Both the position numbers and the translations under genes were made by a program. From JAUWVG01 sp964633715 (lineage in GTDB: Bacteria; Acidobacteriota; Aminicenantia; Aminicenantales; Aminicenantaceae), in assembly GCA_964633715.1 (NCBI GenBank), contig CAZWHQ010000013.1, positions 1 through 64,000 on the forward strand: DNA of 64,000 nucleotides, read 5' to 3'. Positions 44,329-53,397 of this stretch are shown here, piece after piece. Below the pieces are notes generated by a model. The model searched no databases. It worked only from the letters and a program-made list of their open reading frames with translations, and was not told the origin of the DNA. Every line of letters begins with the position of its first letter. Within the stretch, counting starts at the first letter, position 1.

Positions 44329-46372
44329 ATTTATACTTCTCTTCGTTTTGGTCCCCCTTTATCTAGTGGGATTCTATTTATTTTATTTAAGATATGTTCC
44401 TCTAGTCACATCTTTTCAGATTTTTCTTATTCCGATTTTATTTATTGTCTTTGTTTTAACGATTATAAATATAGAATGGGGGATTTTGTTCTTTATCTTT
44501 GCCTTTCCCCTCATCAATAATCTCCCCTATTTTTTTGGAATTTATGGGGACACTCCCCATGCGCCTTCCGCTTTAGTTCTCTTTCTGGTCTTTTTTGCAG
44601 GGTGGTTGGTTCATTCTGTTTTTTTTCAATCAGAGATTTCTTTTGACCACCCATTTTTTAAGCCCCTTTTTTTATTATCACTGCTAATTTTTGTATCCGG
44701 AATTATTACTTCTCTCAGATATGCAAACTTTTATCCCTTTCACAGTGACAGCATCTACGAGCTCATTACCAACGTGAACGGAGTCACCGCGGGGGGGGCT
44801 ATCATGAGTTCGGCATTTTGCACTTTGAATTATCTCACAGGATTTGCCTTCTTTTTTATTCTTTGGAACACGGTTCGCACAAAGAGGACAAAGGAATTTC
44901 TAACAAAGATATTTGTTGTACTTCTCATAAGCACTTCTATCGCCGTTGTCTTTGGTTTCTTCCAACACTATGGCCACATCGAACTCGCAAATAATCCGAT
45001 CAGCTTCGAACAAGGATTTATAAATGGGACATTTAAAGATGCCATGTCTTTTGGAGGATATTTAGCCGTTTTAATTCCTGTGATGCTGGCGATGGTTTTT
45101 TTCTTTAAGGGAACACTGCGAGTTTTTTCCTTTTTCCTCTTCCTGTCTGCCCTGTTTATCCTTCCCAATACCGGTTCACGAAGTTCCCTCGTAGCCTTAT
45201 TTTTGTCTTTTGTTTTTTTTCTTGGATTCTATTTAATAAAGCTGAAAAAACAAGGATCTTTATCCTTAAAAAAAGCCTTGAGTTTTGGGGCAATTGTTTT
45301 CCTTATCGCTGTTGTGGCATTATCCGTCCTCTTATCTTCTAAAAATTCTATCGTCTATAAAAGATTCGATGAGCTGCGGATATCATATAAAGAGGGCGGT
45401 TTGGATAAAGCGCTTGCAGAACGAAGTGCAAGCCAATGGAAAATTGCCGCCAAAATGATTAAGGACTATCCGTTTTCGGGTGTAGGGACTGGGGCATTTA
45501 TAATCGAGCTTCCTAATTATGCAGAAACAGAAAATATTCCTCTAAGAACCACGGATTCTGCAGAAAATTATTTTTTCCAAATTGGATCAGAGCTGGGTTT
45601 GATAGGGCTATTATTTGTTTTGTGGATTTTTTGGCTCATTATCAAACAGATAAGAACAGGATTTAATACACATCTGTCTCAGGGCAAGTGGAAGTTTATG
45701 CAGATTGGAATTTCCTGTGGAATTGTTTCCATGTTTATAATCTTCCTTGTTCATACTTTTATTGGAAGTTACGAGCTCAAATATACTTTCTGGCTGCTGG
45801 TGGCCCTGCTTTTTGTCATGAATAAAGGAGAAACCGAGCCAAAGCGCAGACTCTATTTAAGCCAAAAATTTAAAATTTTCAGTTTGGCATTGATTTTAAT
45901 TTTCAGCGGACTCCAACTATGGAACTCCACCCGCTCGCTCTCTTTGAAAAACCAGACAAAACAGTATGATTTCGTGCAAAATTTCGGTTTTTATCCAATG
46001 GAAAAAACCCAGGATGGACGTGAATTCCAATGGACAAAATGGTGCGGTGGAAAAACCATAAACATAAAAAATCCTGTTTTAGAGATTCCAATACATGCCT
46101 CTCATCCAGATATCGACGAAAACCCGGTCAGCATCAAAATCTATTTGATCAAAAATCTCTTCGAAGAAAAAAGACTACTCGATGAGGTTATTCTAACAGA
46201 TAACGCATGGAAAACTTTTGAATACCGTATTCCTGAGGACGTCGATCAACAGGTTATTTTGCTGTTTAAGGTCAGCAGAACCTGGAATCCTTTGAAAACC
46301 TTTGGAACATCTGATCCCAGGAATTTGGGAATTGCCGTTGGGGAGATAAATTTTTCAAGACTCAATTATTGA
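44294..46372 (+). CDS. O-antigen ligase/polymerase family protein with extra C-terminal domain
   Basis: 692 residues, much longer than the usual ~420. About twelve membrane segments with SRSSLVALFLSF and the large loop DYPFSGVGTGAFIIELPNYA, then TDSAENYFFQIGSELG, the Wzy_C-type signature. The last ~135 residues are a soluble beta-rich domain (WTKWCGGKTINI, then SRTWNPLKTFGTSDPRNLGI), of the kind seen fused to some ligases and likely carbohydrate-binding. The start overlaps the preceding gene by 35 bp (ATG 44312 would reduce this to 17). Ligase or polymerase for lipid-linked glycans. Confidence 0.86.
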   Translation: MKIKTHMIKSLKFILLFVLVPLYLVGFYLFYLRYVPLVTSFQIFLIPILFIVFVLTIINIEWGILFFIFAFPLINNLPYFFGIYGDTPHAPSALVLFLVFFAGWLVHSVFFQSEISFDHPFFKPLFLLSLLIFVSGIITSLRYANFYPFHSDSIYELITNVNGVTAGGAIMSSAFCTLNYLTGFAFFFILWNTVRTKRTKEFLTKIFVVLLISTSIAVVFGFFQHYGHIELANNPISFEQGFINGTFKDAMSFGGYLAVLIPVMLAMVFFFKGTLRVFSFFLFLSALFILPNTGSRSSLVALFLSFVFFLGFYLIKLKKQGSLSLKKALSFGAIVFLIAVVALSVLLSSKNSIVYKRFDELRISYKEGGLDKALAERSASQWKIAAKMIKDYPFSGVGTGAFIIELPNYAETENIPLRTTDSAENYFFQIGSELGLIGLLFVLWIFWLIIKQIRTGFNTHLSQGKWKFMQIGISCGIVSMFIIFLVHTFIGSYELKYTFWLLVALLFVMNKGETEPKRRLYLSQKFKIFSLALILIFSGLQLWNSTRSLSLKNQTKQYDFVQNFGFYPMEKTQDGREFQWTKWCGGKTINIKNPVLEIPIHASHPDIDENPVSIKIYLIKNLFEEKRLLDEVILTDNAWKTFEYRIPEDVDQQVILLFKVSRTWNPLKTFGTSDPRNLGIAVGEINFSRLNY

Positions 46373-46549
46373 ACAAGCTCCGTCCATGTGGTCTTTTATA
46401 GGGAAATAATTGATTATTGTTTGGCTTTATCTAAAATTATAGTTAAAATTGTAATCTGTTCTTTGGTTTTTTTAATAACATTATAAAAAATACAGTATTT
46501 TGTTCTTTGTTTTTAGGTTTGAATTGACCTTACTTTGGAGAAAATAGAA
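46373..46549 (+). promoter_or_regulatory. AT-rich leader before the deoxysugar operon
   Basis: A 177-bp spacer, very AT-rich, between the second ligase and the aminotransferase. It has a TATAAA at 46482-46487 but no convincing -35 at the right distance. As the only long spacer on this strand between 41946 and 52415 it probably carries the promoter of the deoxysugar genes. GGAG at 46537-46540 is the SD of the next gene. Confidence 0.3.
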
Positions 46550-47644
46550 ATGCCGGATAAGAATAAACCCATCTATGTCTCTCAGCCGTCACTTGCGCCT
46601 CTTGAGGAATACTCTGCTTATCTTAAAGTCATATGGGACACTGGGATAATGACACATAACGGTCCCATGGTTCAGGAGCTTGAAAAAAAGCTCTGCCAGT
46701 ATTTAAACGTGGAAAATCTCGTATGTCTTGCCAATGGAACCTCCGCGCTTCAACTTGCTATCCGTGCCCTAAAGCTTACAGGTGAAGTTATTACATCCCC
46801 TTTCACCTATATCGCTACCGCAAGTATAATTGCGTGGGAGCGCTGTCGCCCGATTTTTATCGATATCGATCCAAATACGTGGAATATAGATCCTGAAAGA
46901 ATAGAGGAGAAGATTACGGACAAAACAACAGCTATTTTGCCCGTTCATGTTTTTAGTAATCCTTGTGATATAAAACGAATTCAAAATATTGCAGCAAAAC
47001 ATAATCTTAAAGTCATATATGATGCGGCTCATGCTATGGCTGTAGACTTTGAAGGACAGTCTATTCTCCGATACGGAGATATTTCATGTTTGAGTTTTCA
47101 TGCCACTAAACTTTTTAATACTGCTGAGGGTGGGGCCTGTATTACGGAAAGTCGTATCCTGGCAGATAAGATGAGACGTGCACGTTTTTTTGGTTTCGAC
47201 GAAAATAAGGACATAGTCGATGAGGGAATGAATGCTAAAATGACTGATGTCAGTGCCGGACTCGGGCTTGCGAATTTAAAAAGACTAGATCTTGTCAGAA
47301 AAAACCGAAGAGAAAAATATGAACTCTATAACAATCTCTTAGCCCATATCCCATACGTTACGTTTCAAAAAATCACTCCAGACAGCTATAATTACAGCTA
47401 TATGCCTGTTATTTTTGAGAGTGAAGAATTGATGCTAAAAATTATAAAGAACTTGAATGAGGAAAATATTTTTCCTCGCAGATACTTTTTCCCCTCATTA
47501 AATACGGTTCCCGTCTTTGCTCCTCAGGAAACACTGCCTATTTCTGAACGAGTCGCAAAGACAATTATTTGTCTCCCGCTGTATGACACTTTGCCTCCTG
47601 AGGACATCGAGCGTGTTTGCCGCTGTATTGCCCAAGACAGTTGA
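46550..47644 (+). CDS. DegT/DnrJ/EryC1/StrS sugar aminotransferase
   Basis: 364 residues from ATG 46550, preceded by GGAG; a TTG at 46535 would add five. PLP-fold features: LANGTSALQLAIRAL, YDAAHAMAVDF (Asp that pairs with pyridine N) and LSFHATKLFNTAEGG with the internal-aldimine Lys. It makes an amino-deoxysugar from a nucleotide-linked 3- or 4-keto sugar. The genes for a 2,3-dehydratase and a ketoreductase further down this operon suggest a 2-deoxy sugar as substrate (inference). The radical SAM gene starts 4 bp after the stop. Confidence 0.9.
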   Translation: MPDKNKPIYVSQPSLAPLEEYSAYLKVIWDTGIMTHNGPMVQELEKKLCQYLNVENLVCLANGTSALQLAIRALKLTGEVITSPFTYIATASIIAWERCRPIFIDIDPNTWNIDPERIEEKITDKTTAILPVHVFSNPCDIKRIQNIAAKHNLKVIYDAAHAMAVDFEGQSILRYGDISCLSFHATKLFNTAEGGACITESRILADKMRRARFFGFDENKDIVDEGMNAKMTDVSAGLGLANLKRLDLVRKNRREKYELYNNLLAHIPYVTFQKITPDSYNYSYMPVIFESEELMLKIIKNLNEENIFPRRYFFPSLNTVPVFAPQETLPISERVAKTIICLPLYDTLPPEDIERVCRCIAQDS

Positions 47645-47648
47645 AAAA

Positions 47649-48911
47649 ATGAAAGTCACACTTGTTCAGCCGGGATATTTCAATATCTGGGAAGCTCTAG
47701 GTCTGGCTTACCTCGGAGCGTACATAAAGAAAAAATTTCCAGAGGAAATCGACATCAATTTTTTTCAAGGAAATTTTGATAACGACAAAACCATTATAGA
47801 TGGGGCAAAGGCTTCCGACTTCGTTCTATTCTCATGCACATCGCCAGTTTTTAGAAGCTCTGTAAAACTAGCCAGGGAAATCAAGAAAATTAATCCCAGC
47901 GTTTGGACAGTGTTTGGCGGCTTTCACCCCTCTGCTGTCCCAAACGATTGTTTAGAAGAAGATTCAGTTGACCAGGTGGTGGTCGGTGAAGGTGAGGAAG
48001 CCACGATTAAAATACTCTCTGGCGATAATTCACCCATTGTTTACGGTGAGAGGTTTTCCGGTTTTAATGACATTTTTCCAGATCGAGAACTTATTAAAAA
48101 TATTAGAACGATCGATCTGTGCGCGAGTCAAGTCGGAACAAGAATAGCGAGTTTTCAGAGCGTCCGAGGCTGTCCTTTTCGCTGTCGATTTTGTGCGGAA
48201 AGAATAGTATCAGGAGTTTTTAACAGACAAACAAATCCGCTGAGTGAAAGAGATTCAAAGCACCTTTTAGAAGAGATTAAGCTTACGGCACACAATTTTT
48301 CTCTAGATTATTTTAAGTTCGCTGATCCGACTTGGAGCACTTCACTGGGAAAGGTTGTGGCATTTTGTGAGGAAAAGATCAGGCAAAATTTTATCTTGCC
48401 CTGGGAAGCTAATGTCCATGCGTCTTTTGCGACAAAAGAAATGCTTGAAATCATGAAAAGAGCTGGGTGTGACCAAATTAACGTGGGCTGTGAAAGCGGA
48501 AGTCAAAAAATTCTAAATGACATGAAAAAAGGTCTACAGCTTGAAAAAATCAAACACGTGTTTGAGTGGGGCAGAGAACTGGGAATTAAGAGACGGGCCT
48601 ATTTCCTCCTAGGTATGCCGAATGAAACAGTTGAAGATATTAAACTGACGGAAAAGCTGGTCGAGGACATTCAACCAGAAGTTTTTGGTATAACAATACT
48701 CTGTCCATATCCTGGCACCGATTTTTACGATCCGGAAACCATGAAGGATCTCGACTGGACAATCGCAGATGAATATTCTAATCCATACTGGGAAACTCCA
48801 CATTTTTCCAATATTGATTTGAAACGGTGGCAAGAACATTTAATGAACAAATTTTCGTCAACTCTTACCATGCACAACAAAATTATTATGGAAACTACAA
48901 AGAGGGGATGA
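47649..48911 (+). CDS. B12-binding-type radical SAM protein, second copy
   Basis: 420 residues from ATG 47649; the frame is open further upstream but only inside the aminotransferase gene. The N-terminus MKVTLVQPGYFNIWEALGLA and the FGGFHPSAVP and GEGEE segments form the B12-binding-like domain; the cluster motif is C175, C179, C182 (GCPFRCRFC). It shares its layout and motifs with the protein at 4916-6352. In a deoxysugar operon a C-methylation or other radical step on a sugar is plausible. The stop overlaps the GT2 start (ATGA). Confidence 0.86.
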   Translation: MKVTLVQPGYFNIWEALGLAYLGAYIKKKFPEEIDINFFQGNFDNDKTIIDGAKASDFVLFSCTSPVFRSSVKLAREIKKINPSVWTVFGGFHPSAVPNDCLEEDSVDQVVVGEGEEATIKILSGDNSPIVYGERFSGFNDIFPDRELIKNIRTIDLCASQVGTRIASFQSVRGCPFRCRFCAERIVSGVFNRQTNPLSERDSKHLLEEIKLTAHNFSLDYFKFADPTWSTSLGKVVAFCEEKIRQNFILPWEANVHASFATKEMLEIMKRAGCDQINVGCESGSQKILNDMKKGLQLEKIKHVFEWGRELGIKRRAYFLLGMPNETVEDIKLTEKLVEDIQPEVFGITILCPYPGTDFYDPETMKDLDWTIADEYSNPYWETPHFSNIDLKRWQEHLMNKFSSTLTMHNKIIMETTKRG

Positions 48912-49885
48912 GTTTTATGACAAATACAGAAATTGAACTGTCCATTGTTATTCCCGTCTACAACAGTGAAAAAATTGTCTTTAAACTCCATGAAAAATTA
49001 ATAAAGACTCTATCGGGTATGGCTATAAATTTTGAGCTTATTTTGGTCAATGACTGCTCAACGGATAATTCATGGGAAAAGCTAAAAACTCTCGTTTCTT
49101 CGGATCCTCATGTTCAGGCGATATTATTTAGAAAAAATTACGGATATGACAATGCAGTCATGGCCGGGCTCAGGTTGGCAAAGGGGAACTACATTGTTGT
49201 TATGGATGACGATCTTCAGCATGAACCTGAAGATATTCCAAATCTACTCCAAGAAATAAAAAAGGGATTCGATGTGGTCTATGTTAATTTTAAAAAGAAG
49301 GAATATTCCGTTTTTAAAAACTTGGGGAGCTGGCTAAACGGCAAAATTGCTCAATTGATTATCAATAAACCAAAAGGGCTGTATCTTTCAGCTTATAAAA
49401 TTCTGCGTAAAGAGATTGTTTCAGAAATTATAAAATATGATGGTCCTTTCCCTTATATTGACGGCTTGATTTTTCAAGTGTCCTCATCGATACACCAAAT
49501 AATGGGAATCCATAATGAAAGATTCGCAGGAAAAGGCAATTACAGTTTAGGCCGGTCTCTTAAAGTTGTCTTGAATTTTTGCACAACTTTTTCAATTCTT
49601 CCTTTGCGTATAGTGACATATTCAGGTTTTATAATTTCATTTATAGCAGGTATTATCAGCATTCTTCTTGTTATCCTTAAATTATGGTTCGGTTATGACA
49701 GCTTTGAAGGTTGGACCTCTTTGATATTGGCTATCCTCATTATGGGAGGGATTCAATTGATAGGGGTTGGGATCCTGGGAGAATATATCGGTCGCACTTA
49801 TATGAGTATCAACCGAAGACCTCAGTATGTCATCAAAGAAATTCGTACTGTAAACACAGACTCTATTCCACCAGTCAACGAATAA
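48908..49885 (+). CDS. GtrB/DPM1-like GT2 glycosyltransferase with two C-terminal membrane helices
   Basis: 325 residues from ATG 48908 (ATG 48917 also possible). Catalytic landmarks: LSIVIPVYNSE, LVNDCSTDNSW, VVMDDDLQHEPEDIP with the metal-binding Asp residues. Two membrane helices (about 235-260 and 270-295) near the C-terminus match polyprenyl-phosphate glycosyltransferases such as GtrB. These make polyprenyl-phosphate sugars that feed the GT-C enzymes of the periplasm. It sits between the radical SAM gene and the 2,3-dehydratase gene, so its sugar may be the deoxysugar made here. Confidence 0.88.
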   Translation: MSFMTNTEIELSIVIPVYNSEKIVFKLHEKLIKTLSGMAINFELILVNDCSTDNSWEKLKTLVSSDPHVQAILFRKNYGYDNAVMAGLRLAKGNYIVVMDDDLQHEPEDIPNLLQEIKKGFDVVYVNFKKKEYSVFKNLGSWLNGKIAQLIINKPKGLYLSAYKILRKEIVSEIIKYDGPFPYIDGLIFQVSSSIHQIMGIHNERFAGKGNYSLGRSLKVVLNFCTTFSILPLRIVTYSGFIISFIAGIISILLVILKLWFGYDSFEGWTSLILAILIMGGIQLIGVGILGEYIGRTYMSINRRPQYVIKEIRTVNTDSIPPVNE

Positions 49886-49929
49886 ACACAAAATGAATAC
49901 TTTTTTCTAGATTTAGAGCATATATTTTT

Positions 49930-51447
49930 ATGAATTCTCAACAAGAAGCCCAAAAGTTAAAACGCGATTTGGAACAAACCCTGCACTTTTCCGGAGAATC
50001 CACAAATATTGATTTTTATATCTCTGCCCTGAGTGAGTTTAATCCTTTTAATACAACCGAAAAGATATTGGCATGGCTCCAAGAGATGAATGATGTTGAA
50101 TATTTTGATGTGAAATCAATTCCTCTTACAAACATGCGTAAATGGAATTTCAATAGTCAAACTGGAGATCTTGAACACGAAACCGGAGGGTTTTTTTCCA
50201 TCCGAGGTCTTAGAGTCAATATCAATATTGGGCCTGTGGAAGAGTGGACTCAACCTATAATTGACCAGCCGGAAATCGGAGTTTTGGGGATATTGACAAA
50301 AAAGTTCGATGGGATTCTCTATTTCTTGATTCAAGCCAAGGCAGAGCCGGGAAACATCCATACGTTCCAACTCTCACCCACAGTCCAGGCAACAAGAAGC
50401 AATTATTTAAAGCTGCATGGAGGAAAAGCCACTCAATTCATTGAGTATTTTTTAAATAAGAATAAGTCCAAGGTTTTAGTAGATCAACTGCAATCAGAAC
50501 AGGGCGCTCGGTTTTATCGTAAGAGAAACAGAAATATTATCGTTCAAGTACCTGAAAACGAGGATATCAGACTCAGCAATAATTATCGTTGGGTCACTCT
50601 TGGCCAAATATTGGCGCTATTAAAATATGACAACATAGTCAATATGGACTGTCGTTCAGTGATATCGACATTGAATTTCTCTCCAAAAAAGACAACATCG
50701 TCCTCTCAAATTAATGCAGCACAACTTCGAGAGTGTTTGGAACAATCACCTCTTGTAACAAAACCCGTTCGGGATTATGGACTAAAGCTAATGATCTCTG
50801 CTCATCCCAATTCACGACCTCTAAATGCCATAGATGTCCTGCTCCAAAAGATAAACATTGAAAAATCCAACTGTGATCTAAGAACCACACAAATCCCTTT
50901 AAATAAAGTTACAGATTGGAAACAAACTCCTATGGAAATTTCTCACAACGAGGGGAAATATTTCTCAATTTTTGGAGTCCAAATCGAATCCACAAATCGT
51001 GAAGTGACCTCATGGGATCAACCAATTATTCGCCAAAAAGATCCAGGAATCGTTGGATTATTATCAAAAGAGATAGAGGGAGTCCTGCATTTTCTTGTCC
51101 AATTAAAGCATGAGTGTGGGGTTTTAGATCTTTTGGAAATATCACCGACCGTACAATGTGTCACAGGAAATTATTCCGAAGGGGAAATTCCCCCATATGT
51201 TGAAACTTTTATTAATCATAATTTGCACGGCGATTTAATATTTGACACATCACAATCAGAGGAGGGGGGGCGATTTTTTCAAGAGTCGAATAGAAATATT
51301 CTCTTGCATGTGAACGATAATTTTTTCATTGAAAATAATCCAAGATATTTATGGATGACCCTCTATCAGCTTAAATATCTTCTAAGGTTTAACAATTTCC
51401 TGAATGTAGAAATCCGCAGTTTGTTGTCGGGTTTTCAAGTGAGATAA
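49930..51447 (+). CDS. NDP-hexose 2,3-dehydratase
   Basis: 505 residues made of two homologous halves, as in TylX3/OleV-type enzymes. First half: FFSIRGLRVNINIGPVEEW, QPIIDQPEIGVLGILTKKFD, LSPTVQATRSNY, LQSEQGARFYRKRNRNI. Second half repeats them: YFSIFGVQIES, QPIIRQKDPGIVGLLSKE, SQSEEGGRFFQESNRNI. The enzyme removes water across C2-C3 of a 4-keto-6-deoxy sugar nucleotide, the first step to 2-deoxy sugars. Such enzymes are best known from antibiotic clusters and are uncommon in polysaccharide loci. The ketoreductase gene starts 2 bp after its stop. Confidence 0.93.
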   Translation: MNSQQEAQKLKRDLEQTLHFSGESTNIDFYISALSEFNPFNTTEKILAWLQEMNDVEYFDVKSIPLTNMRKWNFNSQTGDLEHETGGFFSIRGLRVNINIGPVEEWTQPIIDQPEIGVLGILTKKFDGILYFLIQAKAEPGNIHTFQLSPTVQATRSNYLKLHGGKATQFIEYFLNKNKSKVLVDQLQSEQGARFYRKRNRNIIVQVPENEDIRLSNNYRWVTLGQILALLKYDNIVNMDCRSVISTLNFSPKKTTSSSQINAAQLRECLEQSPLVTKPVRDYGLKLMISAHPNSRPLNAIDVLLQKINIEKSNCDLRTTQIPLNKVTDWKQTPMEISHNEGKYFSIFGVQIESTNREVTSWDQPIIRQKDPGIVGLLSKEIEGVLHFLVQLKHECGVLDLLEISPTVQCVTGNYSEGEIPPYVETFINHNLHGDLIFDTSQSEEGGRFFQESNRNILLHVNDNFFIENNPRYLWMTLYQLKYLLRFNNFLNVEIRSLLSGFQVR

Positions 51448-51449
51448 CC

Positions 51450-52415
51450 ATGAACAAAATACGTTTTGGTGTGATCGGTTGTGGATATGTTTCCCTCAAG
51501 GGTTTTTTACCTGCGCTTAAGCAGATGAAAAACACAAAACTTGTTGCCGTTACGGACCTAGATATAGACAAAACTCAAGAAACGGCCCTTTTATTTGGCG
51601 GGGACCCTGTTTTAAGCTACAAAGATTTAGTAAAACGGGAAGATATCGATGTTATCTACATCGCCACCCCCAACAAAACCCACGCCAAGCTAGCTATCGC
51701 GGCTGCCGAACATGGAAAACACCTGATATGCGAAAAACCGTTAGCGCACAATTTGTCGGCAGCCCAGAAAATCATTTCAAAATGTGAGGAAATGGGTGTT
51801 GCTCTCCTTGAAGGATTCACATATCAATTCCACCACCAACATAAAACATTGGATAAAATGGTCGCTGATAAAAGTATAGGCAGGCCTGTCTTTTTCCATG
51901 CAAAATTTGGTTTTCCGCCCTTAAATAAAGGCAACTTCCGATATCAACAAGGATTAGGTGGTGGTGCGCTTTTAGATGCCGGCGCATACACGATCCACGC
52001 GGCAAGACGCTTTTTTCGACGTGAGCCTATACATGTATATTCCGCGTCCAATCGCCAAGAGAATGAGGTGGAGATCCATGGAAGTGCGCTCCTCGATTTT
52101 GGAAAAAGCCAAACGGCCGCCCTAGCTTTTGGTTTTGACAACTATTATCAAAATACATATTCCATCTGGGGGACAAAAGGCAGGATCACCCTGACGCGTG
52201 CATTTTCAATATCACCAATATTTGCTCCAAAAATAATCCTTGAACGACAGAGTTATCTTGAAGAGCACACTCTTTCACCTTACAACCAATTTAAGGGCGA
52301 AATTGAGGTGTTCTGTGCCGGATTCAAAAATGAGGAGACAAAGCGAGTCTGGCGAAATGACGCAAATGGGCAAGCACAAACACTCGAGAAAATCCGAAAG
52401 GCAGCCAAGATATAG
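51450..52415 (+). CDS. Gfo/Idh/MocA oxidoreductase, probable NDP-hexose 3-ketoreductase
   Basis: 321 residues. NAD(P) fold GVIGCGYVSLKGFLPAL, the hallmark ICEKPLAHN, then EGFTYQFHHQH and GGGALLDAGAYTIHAA, as in TylC1/KijD10-type 3-ketoreductases. Paired with the 2,3-dehydratase directly upstream (2-bp gap) it should reduce the C3 ketone to give a 2,6-dideoxy-4-keto sugar nucleotide, which an aminotransferase could aminate. The final sugar is inferred. Its last 136 bases are overlapped by the convergent gene at 52280-52999. Confidence 0.87.
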   Translation: MNKIRFGVIGCGYVSLKGFLPALKQMKNTKLVAVTDLDIDKTQETALLFGGDPVLSYKDLVKREDIDVIYIATPNKTHAKLAIAAAEHGKHLICEKPLAHNLSAAQKIISKCEEMGVALLEGFTYQFHHQHKTLDKMVADKSIGRPVFFHAKFGFPPLNKGNFRYQQGLGGGALLDAGAYTIHAARRFFRREPIHVYSASNRQENEVEIHGSALLDFGKSQTAALAFGFDNYYQNTYSIWGTKGRITLTRAFSISPIFAPKIILERQSYLEEHTLSPYNQFKGEIEVFCAGFKNEETKRVWRNDANGQAQTLEKIRKAAKI

Positions 52416-52999
52416 CACAAGGGTTTCCTCAAGGGATTGTCCGTCTCCATGCTGCTGAAAATTTTCAAAATATTTAAAAGGTTTATACACAAGCCTATTG
52501 CCGTGGCCGCCGTTAAAATCCAAAGTGCCGTTATAAAATATCCGAAATTTCCTTTGATTTTGCTGTTGTTTGGGACAACTGAAGGCCAGGGAAATTTTTT
52601 ATTGAATTCTTTTTCATAGGAAGCAAAGAGAAGTGTCCCTAAAAATCCGAACAGCAGCATGCCCAGGCTGAATAAGATGGGCGATTGAAAGGTCCAATTC
52701 AGTCCCTGGAATCCGTTTATCAGGCCTTGAAAAATGACATTCAAAACAGCACCGAATAAAAAACCATAGACAGCAGGAGCCAAGTATAAAGTGAACTTGG
52801 CAGAAAAGAGTATCTCTACAGCAAAAATGCCTAGAATAAAAACCGCACCAATTAACAGCGCTGCCCAGGGGGAAGATTCCGTGTTTTTCGCTTTATAAAA
52901 AACAGCTCCACAGCATATCAAAAGATTGCTAAGACAAAATAGGATTCTTAACCAAACAGGAGAAAAGAAGGGAGAATTTTTATTATGAGTTTTGCTCAT
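52280..52999 (-). CDS. hypothetical membrane protein, possibly with abnormal C-terminus
   Basis: 239 residues with about five hydrophobic segments (residues 15-37, 43-65, 68-95, 105-130, 155-180). Family not recognised. The membrane core ends near 52440; the last ~50 residues are read from the antisense of the ketoreductase gene, unlike its core in composition. This suggests that the original stop was lost in a rearrangement and that the frame now runs on. The start ATG 52999 lies within an otherwise gene-free stretch. Confidence 0.6.
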   Translation of the reverse strand: MSKTHNKNSPFFSPVWLRILFCLSNLLICCGAVFYKAKNTESSPWAALLIGAVFILGIFAVEILFSAKFTLYLAPAVYGFLFGAVLNVIFQGLINGFQGLNWTFQSPILFSLGMLLFGFLGTLLFASYEKEFNKKFPWPSVVPNNSKIKGNFGYFITALWILTAATAIGLCINLLNILKIFSSMETDNPLRKPLCYILAAFRIFSSVCACPFASFRQTRFVSSFLNPAQNTSISPLNWL

Positions 53000-53397
53000 T
53001 TTAAAAGATTGCTTTTATTCTTAACTCAACTATAAATAAAATAATCGATATCTTCAATTAAATAAACTACACAGCACACGGTTCCATTTCCGCAATTTCA
53101 AGAATGAGTTCAAAATAATCACGGAAAGAGAAATGTTCCTACTAAATTTAACAAGCACAGAAACATACGATTGACTTAAAAAAGATGTTTTGGTAACTCG
53201 AGGATTTACGGTTCAGAACATCCTCATATCCGGACAATTGGGGTCAACGCGAGGGTTTAATCTTTGATTTTAATAAGAATACTCCTTCCTTATCATCTTG
53301 AATACAAAAGAGCTGGATTCCGCATTTATAGACATAAAATGCTTTTTTTGCTACTATGCTGTCTGGTTTCTTGAGATTGCTCAGGATTGAATAAAAA
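53000..53397. other. 398-bp intergenic region with remnant sequence
   Basis: Between the minus-strand membrane protein and the plus-strand GT2. It contains copy B of a 30-base repeat (53082-53112), inside a short minus-strand ORF that reads like the end of a lost protein. A TTGACT at 53172 has no matching -10. No tRNA, terminator or intact gene was found. It probably includes the promoters of both flanking genes. Confidence 0.4.
53082..53112 (-). repeat. 30-base dispersed repeat, copy B (gene remnant?)
   Basis: Matches 11980-12010 at 26 of 30 positions. On the minus strand it is part of a 23-codon open stretch containing FRDYFELILEIAEME before a stop. The same reading in copy A gives ELILDIKEME. 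Both look like the C-terminal end of one protein family. Confidence 0.45.

Noticed and set aside
53172..53200. TTGACT as a promoter for the GT2 at 53398
   Set aside because: No -10-like hexamer at 16-18 bases downstream.
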